A stretch of DNA of 64,000 nt from Pseudoduganella armeniaca (GTDB lineage: Bacteria; Pseudomonadota; Gammaproteobacteria; Burkholderiales; Burkholderiaceae_D), in assembly GCF_003028855.1 (NCBI RefSeq), contig NZ_CP028324.1, forward strand, positions 3,658,001 to 3,722,000, given 5' to 3'. The notes below the pieces were generated by a model. It was not told the origin of the DNA, searched no databases, and worked only from the letters and a program-made list of their open reading frames with translations. This document shows, piece after piece, positions 44,075-52,461 of this stretch (its first letter is position 1; the number at the start of each line of letters is the position of its first letter). A program made the position numbers and the translations under genes.

Positions 44075-45836
44075 GCCCCTCCTCCCGCGGCCGGCCCGCC
44101 AGCCACGCCACCAGGTCGCGCGGCGCCAGCGGGCGAGCATACAGGTAGCCCTGCGCTTCGTCGCAGCCCACCTCGCGCAGCAGCGCATGGGCCGCCGCCG
44201 TCTCGACGCCTTCGGCCACGACGCGGTGGCCCAGGTCGTGCGACAGTGTCTTCATCGCCGCCACCAGGGCGCGGCGGCGCTCGTCGTGCTCGACGCCGCG
44301 GATGAAGCTCTGGTCGATCTTGATCACGTGCGCCGGGATCGACTGCAGGTAGGACAGGCTGCTGTAGCCGGTGCCGAAATCGTCGATGGCAATGCGCACG
44401 CCCCGCTCGTGCAGGGCCTGCAGCGTGCCGTGCACGGCGCCCAGGTTTTCCATCGCCGTGGTTTCCGTCAGCTCCAGTTCGAGGCGCTCGGGTGGCACGC
44501 CATGGCGCGCCAGGCGGCGCACGATGCTGTCGGCGAAGTCGCTCTCCAGCAGGTTGGGCGCGCACACGTTGACGGACAGCGTCAGGTCGATGCCGTCCGC
44601 GCGCCAGGTGCGCAGCTGGGCCAGCGCGGCATCGAGCACCCAGGCGGTGGCCGGACGGGCCATCGAGGTCTGCTCGACCACCGGCATGAATTCGCCCGGC
44701 GAGATCTCGCCCAGCACCGGATGGGTCCAGCGCAACAGCGCCTCCGCCCCCACGCAGACGCCCGTGCGCAGGTCCACGCGCGGCTGGTAGACCAGGCGCA
44801 GCTGGTCTGGATACTCCAGCGCGCGGCCGAATTCGTTGAGCAAGGTGAAGCGGCGCCGGTAGGCGTCGTCCTGCGCGGCCGAATAGATGCTGATGTGGTC
44901 CCCCGTCGCGAACGCGTCCTCGACGGCGTTGTGGGCGATGCGCAGCACGTCCAGGCAGCCCATCTCGCCCAGCACGAACGGCGCGATGCCGACCGCCGGC
45001 GTGGTGACGAAGCGCGACGTCGCCCACTGGTCGTGCGCATTGAGCCACTGGCGCACCAGCGCCACGCACTCGATCTCCTCGATGCCCGGCGGCGCCAGCA
45101 TCGCGAACTGCGTCGCGCCCAGGTGGTACATCTTCTGGCCGTGCGCCACGCTGGCGCGGAACGAGCGCACCGCCTCGCCCACCAGGCCGTCCAGGTAGGA
45201 CGAACCCATCACGCGCGCGGCATTTGCCAGCTGCGCCGCGCTGGCCAGGTTGACCAGCACGCACAACCGGTGTTCGCCGGCGGGACGGTCCTTCTCCAGG
45301 TCGGCGAAGTCCTCCAGCAACTGGTTGCGGTTGGGCAGGCCGCTCATCGGATCGATCCGACCCAGCGCGTGCTGCAATTCGATCTGTGCCATCACCATCG
45401 CGGCCAGGTCGATCAGCGCCGCCTGCTCCGATTCCGTCACCTGGCGCGGTTCCGTGCCCAGCACGCACATGGAACCCAGGCAGAAGCCGTCGTGTGTCGT
45501 CAGCGGCGCCCCCGCGTAGAAGCGGATGCCGCTGGCGGCCAGGTGGCTGTTCTGGAAGTACTCGTCTTGCAGCAGGTCGGGCACGACCAGCGCGGCCGCC
45601 TGGTCACTGACGGTGGCGCACGGCGCCTTGTGGCGCGGAATCGACCAGTGCTCGACCCCCACGCGCGACTTGAACCACTGGCGGTCGCTGTCGGTCAGCG
45701 ACACCGCCGCGATGGGCAGGTCGAACAGCCGCGCCGCCATGCGCGTGATGCGGTCGAAGGCTTCGCTGGGCGGGGTGTCCAGCAGGTCGAGCCGGCGCAG
45801 CGCGTCCAGCCGGGCTGCTTCATTCATGTTTGCCAT
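44075..45836 (-). CDS. GAF-GGDEF-EAL c-di-GMP phosphodiesterase (native stop obscured)
   Basis: Residues ~20-155 form a GAF domain (PIAAVSLTDSDRQWFKS...). A degenerate GGDEF domain follows, with HLGATQFAML where RLGGDEF would be, so no cyclase activity is expected. The EAL domain (EAL at 365-367, LELELTETTAMEN, DDFGTGYSS, EGVET) looks active. The conserved protein ends near GRPREEG at 44075. In this sequence the frame has no stop there and stays open to 42663. One extra G in the GGGG at 44076-44079 would give EEGA-stop and an ATGA overlap with the dehydrogenase. The end given here is therefore inferred. Confidence 0.8.
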
Positions 45837-45961
45837 AGGCTATTCTCGCAAAACGACGACAGGCGCCGCCTGGCGCCACCAAACCATTCTACGCGCGTGC
45901 GCGCTTCGGCGCACATCAGAAAACTGATCCGTGCGATAGTTGCCATCTTTCACGGTCGCCG

Positions 45962-48574
45962 TCACACGGGCCGCAGCGGCAGGCGCAGCACCACCACGTC
46001 GTCCTGCCGGCGCGCCTGGAAGCCAAGGGCCTGGCCGAGGGCCAGCATGCGTACGTTATCGGGCAATACCGTGCCCACCAGCTCCACCAGCCCGCGCGCG
46101 CGGCAGTAGTCGATCAAGTGCCTCATCAGCAGGCGTCCCAGGCCGCGGCCCTTGATGTCGCTGCGGATCGTCACCGCGAACTCGCCGGCGACGTTGTCCG
46201 GATCGCCCACCACGCGTGCCACCCCCACCGTCTCGGCCCGCCCGGCAGCGTCGACCCGGCTGGCGATGAATGCCATCTCGCGCGCGTAATCGATCTGCGT
46301 GAAGCGCGCCAGCTGGGCCGGCGACAGCTCGCGCAGCTGGGCGAACAGGCGGAAATGGATGTCCTCGGCCGACAGCGCGGCAAAGAATGCCTGGTGGGCC
46401 GGGCCGTCTTCCGGCCGGATCGGCCGGATCACGAGGCTGGCGCCGTCCCAGGCGGCGGTCGTCTCCAGCGCGTCCGGATACGGCAGGATCGCCAGCCGCT
46501 CGAGCGGGTCGGTGCCGACCGCCACGGGTGCCAGCCGCAGGCGCGCGTCCAGCGCGACGACGCCGCGGCTGTCCGCCAGCAGCGGATTGATGTCCAGCTC
46601 CGCCAGCTCGGGCAGGTCGGCCGCCATCTGGCCGATCCGCACCAGGGCGTCGCCCAGCGCGTCCAGGTCGGCCGCGGGCCGGTCGCGGTAGCCGGCCAGC
46701 AGCCTGGCCACACGTGTGCGGCCGACCAGGTCCGCCGCCAGCACCCGGTTCAGCGGCGGCAGCGCCACGGCCTGGTCGGCCGTCACTTCCACCGCCACGC
46801 CGCCCTGGCCGAACAAGACCACCGGCCCGAACACGGGATCGGTCGTGATGCCGACGATCAGCTCGACGGCGCCGGGCCGGCGCACCATCTGCTGCACCGT
46901 GTAGCCGTCGATGCGGGCGCTGGGTCGCGCGCGCGCCACGCGCCGGCCGATGTCGGCCAGCGCGGCGCCCAGCGCGGCCGCATCCTCGAGGTCCAGCACC
47001 ACGCCGCCGACGTCGGACTTGTGCGTGATGTCCGGCGAGAGCAGCTTGACGGCGACCGGATAGCCGATGCCTGCGGCGGCGGCCAACGCCTTGCCGTCCG
47101 CCTCGCCCACCTGCAGGCAGCCGCGCGCCAGCAGGCCGGCCACGATGGCGCGCGCCGCCGCCCGATCCGCCGCCGCCCCGGCCAGCGGCGCCGGCACCTG
47201 CATCAGCAGTTCCTGGTTGCGGCGGTACTGCAGCAGTTGCAGGAAGCCCTGCACGGCCGCTTCCGGCGTGTCGAATACCGGCAGCCCCGCCTCCAGGCAC
47301 AGGCGGCGCGCCGGGGCCACGCTGTCGCCGCCCAGCCAGGCCGTCAGCACCGGCCGCGTGGCCGAACGCAGCAGCGGCAACACGTGGCTGGCGACAGCGG
47401 CGCTGGGCACGATGGCGGTGGGCGCATGCAGCAGCAGGATGGCGTCCACCTCGGGCGCGGCCTGCAGCACCGCCAGCGCGTCCCGATACCGATCGGGCGG
47501 CGCGTCGCCGATGATGTCCACGGGATTGCCGTGCGACCAGGTGTGCGGCAGCACGGCCGACAGCGCCGCGATCGTCTGTTCCGACAAGGGCGCCAGCGTG
47601 CCGCCGCCACCGACCAGCGCGTCGGTCGCCATGACGCCGGCGCCGCCACCGTTGGTGACGATGGCCAGGCGCGCGCCGTGCAGGGGCCGCGGCCGCGCCA
47701 GCACGGCGACCGCGTCGAACAGCTCCTCCGTCGTCAGCACCCGCAGCATGCCCGCGCGGCGCAGGGCGGCGTCGTAGACCAGGTCGGCGCCCGCCAGCGC
47801 GCCGGTGTGGCTGAACGCCGCGTGGGCCGCTTCGGCATAGCGACCGGCCTTGACGATCAGGGTGGGCTTGGCGCGCGCGGCGCTGCGCGCGGCGGACATG
47901 AACTTGCGCGCCTGCCGCACCCCTTCCACGTACAGCAGGATGGCATCCGTGCCGGGATCGCCGGCCAGGTAGTCGAGCACGTCGCCGGCATCGACGTCGC
48001 TGCCGTCGCCCAGCGAGACGAAGGTGGAGAAGCCGATGCCGCGCGCATGGGCCCCGTCCAGCACCGTGGTGACGAGCGCGCCGGACTGCGAGACGAAGGC
48101 CAGCCGCCCGGGCAGCGCGGCGGACGGCGCGAAACTGGCGTTCAGGCCGATGCCGGGCACCAGCAGGTCCAGGCAGTTCGGTCCCAGGATGCGCAGCAGG
48201 TACGGCCGGGCCGCGTCCAGCGCCGCTTGGCGCAAGGTGACGCCATCGGCACCGGCCGCATCGAGGCCGGCGCTCAGCACGATGGCGGCACGCGTGCCCA
48301 GTGCGCCCAGCCGCGCCACCAGGCCGGGCACGGTGGCGGCCGGGGTGCAGATGACGGCCAGGTCGGGGGCTTGCGGCAGGCTGTCGATATCGCGATGGAC
48401 CGGGCGGCCCGCCAGGGTGTCGTATTTCGGATTGACGGCGTAGATCGTGCCGTGGAAGCCGCCCTCCAGCACATTGGCGTAGACGGTGGCACCCACGCTG
48501 TGCGCTCGCGCGGAGGCTCCGATGACGGCGATGGAACGGGGCTGGAACAGGTGCTGCAGGTTGCGGATCGTCAT
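45962..48574 (-). CDS. Fused acyl-CoA synthetase (ADP-forming) / GNAT acetyltransferase
   Basis: This 870-residue protein has a CoA-binding domain (~1-135, RSIAVIGASARAHSVG), a succinyl-CoA-ligase-like domain (~150-300), an ATP-grasp domain (~480-690, YPVAVKLLSPDITHKSDVGGV) and a C-terminal GNAT domain (~720-870, GEFAVTIRSDIKGRGLGRLLM). It is related to Pat/YfiQ protein acetyltransferases. H256 in SHTGALAG matches the phospho-His of active ligases, so synthetase activity may persist. GAGGAG precedes the ATG. Two FNR-type boxes lie immediately upstream. Confidence 0.88.
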   Translation of the reverse strand: MTIRNLQHLFQPRSIAVIGASARAHSVGATVYANVLEGGFHGTIYAVNPKYDTLAGRPVHRDIDSLPQAPDLAVICTPAATVPGLVARLGALGTRAAIVLSAGLDAAGADGVTLRQAALDAARPYLLRILGPNCLDLLVPGIGLNASFAPSAALPGRLAFVSQSGALVTTVLDGAHARGIGFSTFVSLGDGSDVDAGDVLDYLAGDPGTDAILLYVEGVRQARKFMSAARSAARAKPTLIVKAGRYAEAAHAAFSHTGALAGADLVYDAALRRAGMLRVLTTEELFDAVAVLARPRPLHGARLAIVTNGGGAGVMATDALVGGGGTLAPLSEQTIAALSAVLPHTWSHGNPVDIIGDAPPDRYRDALAVLQAAPEVDAILLLHAPTAIVPSAAVASHVLPLLRSATRPVLTAWLGGDSVAPARRLCLEAGLPVFDTPEAAVQGFLQLLQYRRNQELLMQVPAPLAGAAADRAAARAIVAGLLARGCLQVGEADGKALAAAAGIGYPVAVKLLSPDITHKSDVGGVVLDLEDAAALGAALADIGRRVARARPSARIDGYTVQQMVRRPGAVELIVGITTDPVFGPVVLFGQGGVAVEVTADQAVALPPLNRVLAADLVGRTRVARLLAGYRDRPAADLDALGDALVRIGQMAADLPELAELDINPLLADSRGVVALDARLRLAPVAVGTDPLERLAILPYPDALETTAAWDGASLVIRPIRPEDGPAHQAFFAALSAEDIHFRLFAQLRELSPAQLARFTQIDYAREMAFIASRVDAAGRAETVGVARVVGDPDNVAGEFAVTIRSDIKGRGLGRLLMRHLIDYCRARGLVELVGTVLPDNVRMLALGQALGFQARRQDDVVVLRLPLRPV

Positions 48575-48600
48575 CCGGCTCTCCTCGTGACGCCGGCGGT

Positions 48601-48656
48601 TTGACCGGCATCAAAGGTTAGCGGACTATCCAGAGAAAATGATTGATTCAGATCAA
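48601..48656 (-). promoter_or_regulatory. Two FNR-type boxes and class II promoter for the acyl-CoA synthetase/GNAT gene
   Basis: TTGAT-TCAG-ATCAA (48643-48656) is a perfect FNR/Anr consensus. On the minus strand exactly 22 bases separate it from TAACCT (48620-48615), the spacing of a class II promoter with the box at -41.5. That puts the start of transcription near 48608, 34 bases before the ATG. A second box, TTGAC-CGGC-ATCAA (48601-48614), overlaps that start and could limit expression. Confidence 0.8.
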
Positions 48657-48681
48657 AATCTGGGGTCTATACCAGGCCCGC

Positions 48682-48701
48682 GGTGACAGGCACCTGTCAC
48701 C
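48682..48701. repeat. Reduced palindromic repeat of the GGTGACAGGCACC family
   Basis: GGTGACAGG-CA-CCTGTCACC is a perfect 20-base palindrome. It equals the outer arms of the longer repeats without the variable inner part. It lies 27 bases from the regA stop. Confidence 0.85.
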
Positions 48702-48728
48702 ATGGGTTCTGCCGGCCATGAGCCTCAC

Positions 48729-49283
48729 CTATTTCACCCGCTGCTTCTCCAGCTTGCGCGCCAGGGTGCGCCGGTGCATGCCGAGGCGCCGCGCCGCTTC
48801 CGAGATATTGAATTCCGTCTCGGCCAGCACGGCATGGATATGCTCCCACTCGAGCGTCTTGACGGACGTGGCCCGACTGGTCAGCTCCACTTCCGCGCTG
48901 CCCGCCACGTGCTCGAAGGCCGCCTCGATGTCGTCCGTGTTGGACGGCTTGGCCAGGTACTGGCAGGCCCCCAGCTTGACGGCTTCCACGGCCGTGTTGA
49001 TGCTGGCATAGCCCGTCAGCACGACGATCAGCATGGCCGGGTCGTGCTGGTGCAGCATCTGCACGCAGGACAGGCCGGACGAATTGCCCTTCAGTTTCAG
49101 GTCGACCACGGCATACCCCGGCTCGCCCGGCGCCAGCCCGGGCAGCAAGGCCGAGGCCTCGTCGACGTTGGCCGCGTGCAGCACGCGGTAGCCGCGCCGC
49201 TCGAACGAACGTCCCAGCGTGCGGGCAAAGGCCTCGTCGTCCTCGACGATCAGCAGGGTGCGCGGGGGCGCGACTTCGGTCAT
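48729..49283 (-). CDS. regA: Redox response regulator, RegA/PrrA/RoxR family
   Basis: This 184-residue regulator has a receiver domain (acidic EDDE near 14-17, phospho-acceptor D61 in VVDLKLKG, VVLTGYAS, Lys in YLAKPSN). A Fis-type helix-turn-helix lies at ~145-182 (EWEHIHAVLAETEFNISEAARRLGMHRRTLARKLEK), the hallmark of RegA-type regulators. These proteins control respiration, and in phototrophs photosynthesis and CO2/N2 fixation, in response to redox state. The start overlaps the regB stop by four bases. Confidence 0.92.
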   Translation of the reverse strand: MTEVAPPRTLLIVEDDEAFARTLGRSFERRGYRVLHAANVDEASALLPGLAPGEPGYAVVDLKLKGNSSGLSCVQMLHQHDPAMLIVVLTGYASINTAVEAVKLGACQYLAKPSNTDDIEAAFEHVAGSAEVELTSRATSVKTLEWEHIHAVLAETEFNISEAARRLGMHRRTLARKLEKQRVK

Positions 49284-50632
49284 GCGGTATCCTTTTCCAG
49301 TGCGAGGGTCGACAGCGGCAGGCGGATCGTCACCTCGGCGCCCCCTTCGGCGCGATTGCGCGCCGCCACGGTGCCGCCCAGGGTGCGCGCCACGTTCACG
49401 ACGAGGAACAGCCCGAGCCCGCTGCCGGGCCGGCCCTTGGTCGAATTATACGGTTTGCCCACCTGGGCCAGCACCGCCGGCTCGAAGCCGGGGCCGCGGT
49501 CGGTCACGCGCAGCACCAGTTCGCCGTCCGCGCGCAGCGCCGCCATGCCGACCCATGCGGGGGACGCCTCGCGCGCGTTGTCCAGCACGTTGTGCACCAT
49601 CTGCTTGAAGGTTTCGTCGAACACGATGGAGAGGTCGGCGCCGATGCGGTTGTCGTACTCGAACGCCTCCACCGGGCGGCTGGCGCGCCACTCGCGCGCC
49701 AGCTCGTCGAGGAAGGTCTTCAAGGTCGTGCGGGTGGACGACTCGCCGCGCGTCTCGCCGGCCGACAGCAGGATGCCGCTGACGATGGCCTTGCAGCGCT
49801 TCAGTTGCGCCTGCATCTCGCCGATTTCCTCCAGCAGCTCGGGATTGCGGGAGAACTCGGGCATGCGCTTCCAGTCGCCCAGGATGACGGACAGCGTGGC
49901 CAGCGGCGTGCCCAGTTCGTGCGCCGCGCCCGAGGCCAGGAGGCCCATGCGGACGACGTGTTCCTCCTCGGCCGCGCGCTGGCGCAGGTTGGCCAGCTGG
50001 GCGTCGCCGGCGCGCAGGTTGGCCGTGATGCGGGTGATGAAGAACACCAGGAGGCCGGCGATCAGCATGAAGCAGATCAACAGGCCCTGCACGTACAGCG
50101 ACTCGATGCCGCGTTCGTGGTCCAGTTCCAGGGGCAGCGGCAGGTAGAAGCGCGACAGCCCGGCCATGCAGACGACGGTGACGAGGACGAAGGTCCACGC
50201 ATAGGCGGGCCGCAGCAGCACGGCCGACAGGATCACCTGCAGCAGGTAGAGGAAGGCAAACGGATTGGTGGCGCCACCGGACAGGTACAGCTGCGAGGTC
50301 AGGATGGCCACGTCCACCAGCAGCGCCATGAACAATTCGGTGTTGCGCACGGTGCGCACCTCGTGCCAGCGCAGGTGGCTGGCCACGTTGAAGGCAATCA
50401 GGCAGGCCAGTACCTGCAGCATCGGCACCAGCGGCAGGCGGATGTCGTAGACCAGGTTGGCGCCGGCGATGGTGGTCACCTGCCCCATCACGGCGAACCA
50501 GCGCAGCTGGATCAGCTGCATCATGTTCTTGTGCCCGGCCGCGAACTCCACGCCGGCGGCGGCCGCCCTCTCCTTCAGGCGGAACCGTCGTTCGGGTACC
50601 TCAGTCGTCTCGGGCGCGTTTTGCCTGGTCAT
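49280..50632 (-). CDS. regB: Redox sensor histidine kinase, RegB/PrrB/RoxS family
   Basis: This 450-residue membrane kinase has six hydrophobic segments (~30-190), including the ubiquinone-site heptad GGATNPF at 119-125. The RegB-specific H-box GAAHELGTPLATL has H238. Cys280 in RCKAIV lies where RegB carries its redox-active Cys. The ATPase domain ends GRPGSGLGLFLVVNVARTLGG. ATG 50632 is preferred over an in-frame ATG eight codons upstream, which lacks a ribosome site. The gene begins inside the SURF1 gene, so RegBA is coupled to the cyo operon. It senses respiratory electron flow. Confidence 0.92.
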   Translation of the reverse strand: MTRQNAPETTEVPERRFRLKERAAAAGVEFAAGHKNMMQLIQLRWFAVMGQVTTIAGANLVYDIRLPLVPMLQVLACLIAFNVASHLRWHEVRTVRNTELFMALLVDVAILTSQLYLSGGATNPFAFLYLLQVILSAVLLRPAYAWTFVLVTVVCMAGLSRFYLPLPLELDHERGIESLYVQGLLICFMLIAGLLVFFITRITANLRAGDAQLANLRQRAAEEEHVVRMGLLASGAAHELGTPLATLSVILGDWKRMPEFSRNPELLEEIGEMQAQLKRCKAIVSGILLSAGETRGESSTRTTLKTFLDELAREWRASRPVEAFEYDNRIGADLSIVFDETFKQMVHNVLDNAREASPAWVGMAALRADGELVLRVTDRGPGFEPAVLAQVGKPYNSTKGRPGSGLGLFLVVNVARTLGGTVAARNRAEGGAEVTIRLPLSTLALEKDTA

Positions 50633-51404
50633 TCGCTCTCGTCCTGCGTTTTTCATGGCGCAAGACGAGATAATAGCCGCCCGCGACCATTGCCGCCAGG
50701 GCGAACCAGGTCAGCGCGTACACGAGATGGTTGTTGGGGAAGGCGATCACGGTCAGGCCGCCGACCGCTCTTTCGCTGGCGTCCGGCGGGTATTCCTGGC
50801 CGGCCGGGGCATCGACGAAATATGGCGCGACGCCCGTCAGGCCCCGTTGGGCGGCGATGGCCGGGATGTCGCGCACGTACCAGCGCTCGTGCGCCGGATC
50901 GTTTTCGCGCAGCAGGCGGCCTTTCGGCTCGGGCAGGCGCAACAGGCCGGTGATCTCGGCCGCCGGGCCGAACGCGCCGGCGCAAGGATCGGCAGCCGCG
51001 CTGGGCGGCGCCGGCTTGTCCAGGTCGCCGGACTGCATCGGCACGAAGCCGCGGTTGACGAACACGATGCCGTCGTCCGTGCACAGGGGCGTCATCAGCC
51101 AGAAGCCGATGCCCAGCGCGGTGGTGGTCTGGACGCGGGTGGTGTATTGGTAGAGGAACTTGCCGGACACCCGCACGCGGCGGTATTCGTCCGACGCCGC
51201 GCTCACGCGGGCCCACTGCTGCGGGCCCGGTGGCGGGACGGGAGGTGCATTGACACGCGAGTTCACGCGCTCGATCAGGTCAAGCTTCCATTGCAGCCGC
51301 TTGACCTGCCACGTGCCCAACGCGGCGAACACGCAGAACAACAACACCGCGCAGGCGGCCAGGACGATCTTGCCCCCTGACGTACTGCGCGGTGTCGCCA
51401 TCAT
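50601..51404 (-). CDS. SURF1-family oxidase assembly protein
   Basis: This 267-residue inner-membrane protein has a transmembrane helix near each end (~13-31 and ~228-248). The family pattern is present: LGTWQVKRLQWKLDLIERV, FLYQYTTRVQ, GFWLMTPL, VNRGFVP and NNHLVYALTWFALA. SURF1 helps haem a insertion into aa3 oxidases; linkage to a bo-type quinol oxidase is seen in several proteobacteria. The start overlaps the cyoD stop by ATGA, and it overlaps regB at its 3' end. Confidence 0.9.
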   Translation of the reverse strand: MMATPRSTSGGKIVLAACAVLLFCVFAALGTWQVKRLQWKLDLIERVNSRVNAPPVPPPGPQQWARVSAASDEYRRVRVSGKFLYQYTTRVQTTTALGIGFWLMTPLCTDDGIVFVNRGFVPMQSGDLDKPAPPSAAADPCAGAFGPAAEITGLLRLPEPKGRLLRENDPAHERWYVRDIPAIAAQRGLTGVAPYFVDAPAGQEYPPDASERAVGGLTVIAFPNNHLVYALTWFALAAMVAGGYYLVLRHEKRRTRANDQAKRARDD

Positions 51405-51829
51405 GGCATGTCGTGCACTTGCTGCGGGGTGTGGCCTTCCATGGCCGGCATCATGTTCTTGTTCATGTGGTACATGACCCAGATCGAGCCGGCCAAGGTG
51501 ATGACGACGATGATCACGGTGAAGATCAGCGCCAGCATGTTCCAGCCACCCTCAGACTTCGAGTTCATGTGCAGGAAATAGACCATGTGCACGACCATCT
51601 GCACGGCCGCGAAGCCGAGGATGACGTAGGCCGTGGTGGCCGGGCTCTCGATCACGTTGTTCATCACGAGCCAGAACGGGATCGCCGTCAGGATCACGGA
51701 CAGCACGAAGCCGATCACGTAATCCTTCATCGAGCCGTGCACGGCGGAGCCGTCGTCATGGCCGTGGCCATGGTCGTCGTGGCCGTGGCCGTGGTCGCCA
51801 TGACCGTGGTGGTGGTGATGCTCGCTCAT
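51401..51829 (-). CDS. cyoD: Cytochrome bo ubiquinol oxidase subunit IV, His-rich N terminus
   Basis: This 142-residue protein has the normal CyoD core (~35-130) with three helices (DYVIGFVLSVILTAIPFW, YVILGFAAVQMVVHMVYFLHM, ALIFTVIIVVITLAGSIWVM). About 30 residues precede it, dominated by His, Asp and Gly (HHHHHGHGDHGHGHDD...), absent from E. coli CyoD. Such a stretch can bind Cu, Zn or Ni. Start and stop overlap neighbours by ATGA. It is a small structural subunit. Confidence 0.92.
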   Translation of the reverse strand: MSEHHHHHGHGDHGHGHDDHGHGHDDGSAVHGSMKDYVIGFVLSVILTAIPFWLVMNNVIESPATTAYVILGFAAVQMVVHMVYFLHMNSKSEGGWNMLALIFTVIIVVITLAGSIWVMYHMNKNMMPAMEGHTPQQVHDMP

Positions 51830-52461
51830 GGCAGGACTCCCATCAGGTAAACAAAGGTAAACACGCCGATCCAGATCACGTCCAGGAAGTGCCAGAACAG
51901 CGACAGGCAGTTCAGGCGGCGCATATTGGCCGCGTGCAGGCCGTGCTTCGAGATCTGCACCATCAGCGTGACCAGCCAGATGGCGCCGAACGTCACGTGC
52001 AGGCCGTGGGTACCGACCAGCGCGAAGAACGACGTCAGGAAGCCGGAACGCTGCGGGCCCGCGCCTTCATGGATCAGGTGCAGGAACTCGTAGATCTCGA
52101 CGCCCAGGAAGCACAGGCCGAAGATGCCGGTGATCGCCAGCCAGAGCAGCGTGCCGCCCTTGTTCTTGACCTTGGCCTGCAACATCGCGAAGCCGTAGGT
52201 GATCGACGAGAACAGCAGGAACGCCGTGTTCAGCGCGATCAGCTTCAGGTCGAACAGCTCGCCGCCGGACGGGCCGCCGGCGTAGTTGCGACCCAGTACG
52301 GCATAGGTCGCGAACAGGCAGGCGAAGATCAGGCAGTCGCTCATCAGGTAGATCCAGAAACCCAGCATCGTGCCGTGTTCCGGATGGTGCTCGCGCACGA
52401 GGTAGCGCGAGCTCGGGTCGGCGCTCATCGCGCCGGCGGAGGTTACGTTAATGTCAGACAT
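51826..52461 (-). CDS. cyoC: Cytochrome bo ubiquinol oxidase subunit III
   Basis: This 211-residue membrane subunit has five helices and family motifs LGFWIYLMSDCLIFACLFATY, FLGVEIYEF, LVGTHGLHVTFGAIWL and FWHFLDVIWIGVFTFVYL. It has a soluble N-terminal tail of ~25 residues. It overlaps cyoB by eight bases and cyoD by four. Subunit III stabilises the oxidase core. Confidence 0.95.
   Translation of the reverse strand: MSDINVTSAGAMSADPSSRYLVREHHPEHGTMLGFWIYLMSDCLIFACLFATYAVLGRNYAGGPSGGELFDLKLIALNTAFLLFSSITYGFAMLQAKVKNKGGTLLWLAITGIFGLCFLGVEIYEFLHLIHEGAGPQRSGFLTSFFALVGTHGLHVTFGAIWLVTLMVQISKHGLHAANMRRLNCLSLFWHFLDVIWIGVFTFVYLMGVLP

Noticed and set aside
42663..45836. A single 1057-codon protein joining GAF-EAL with the small membrane protein
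   Set aside because: The middle third is an out-of-frame reading of a well-conserved dehydrogenase. A missing base at the GAF-EAL end explains the lost stop better.
45915..45928. ATCAG-AAAA-CTGAT as a fourth FNR box
   Set aside because: The half-sites point the wrong way (TTGAT...ATCAA needed), although it is a palindrome between two genes of the same operon.
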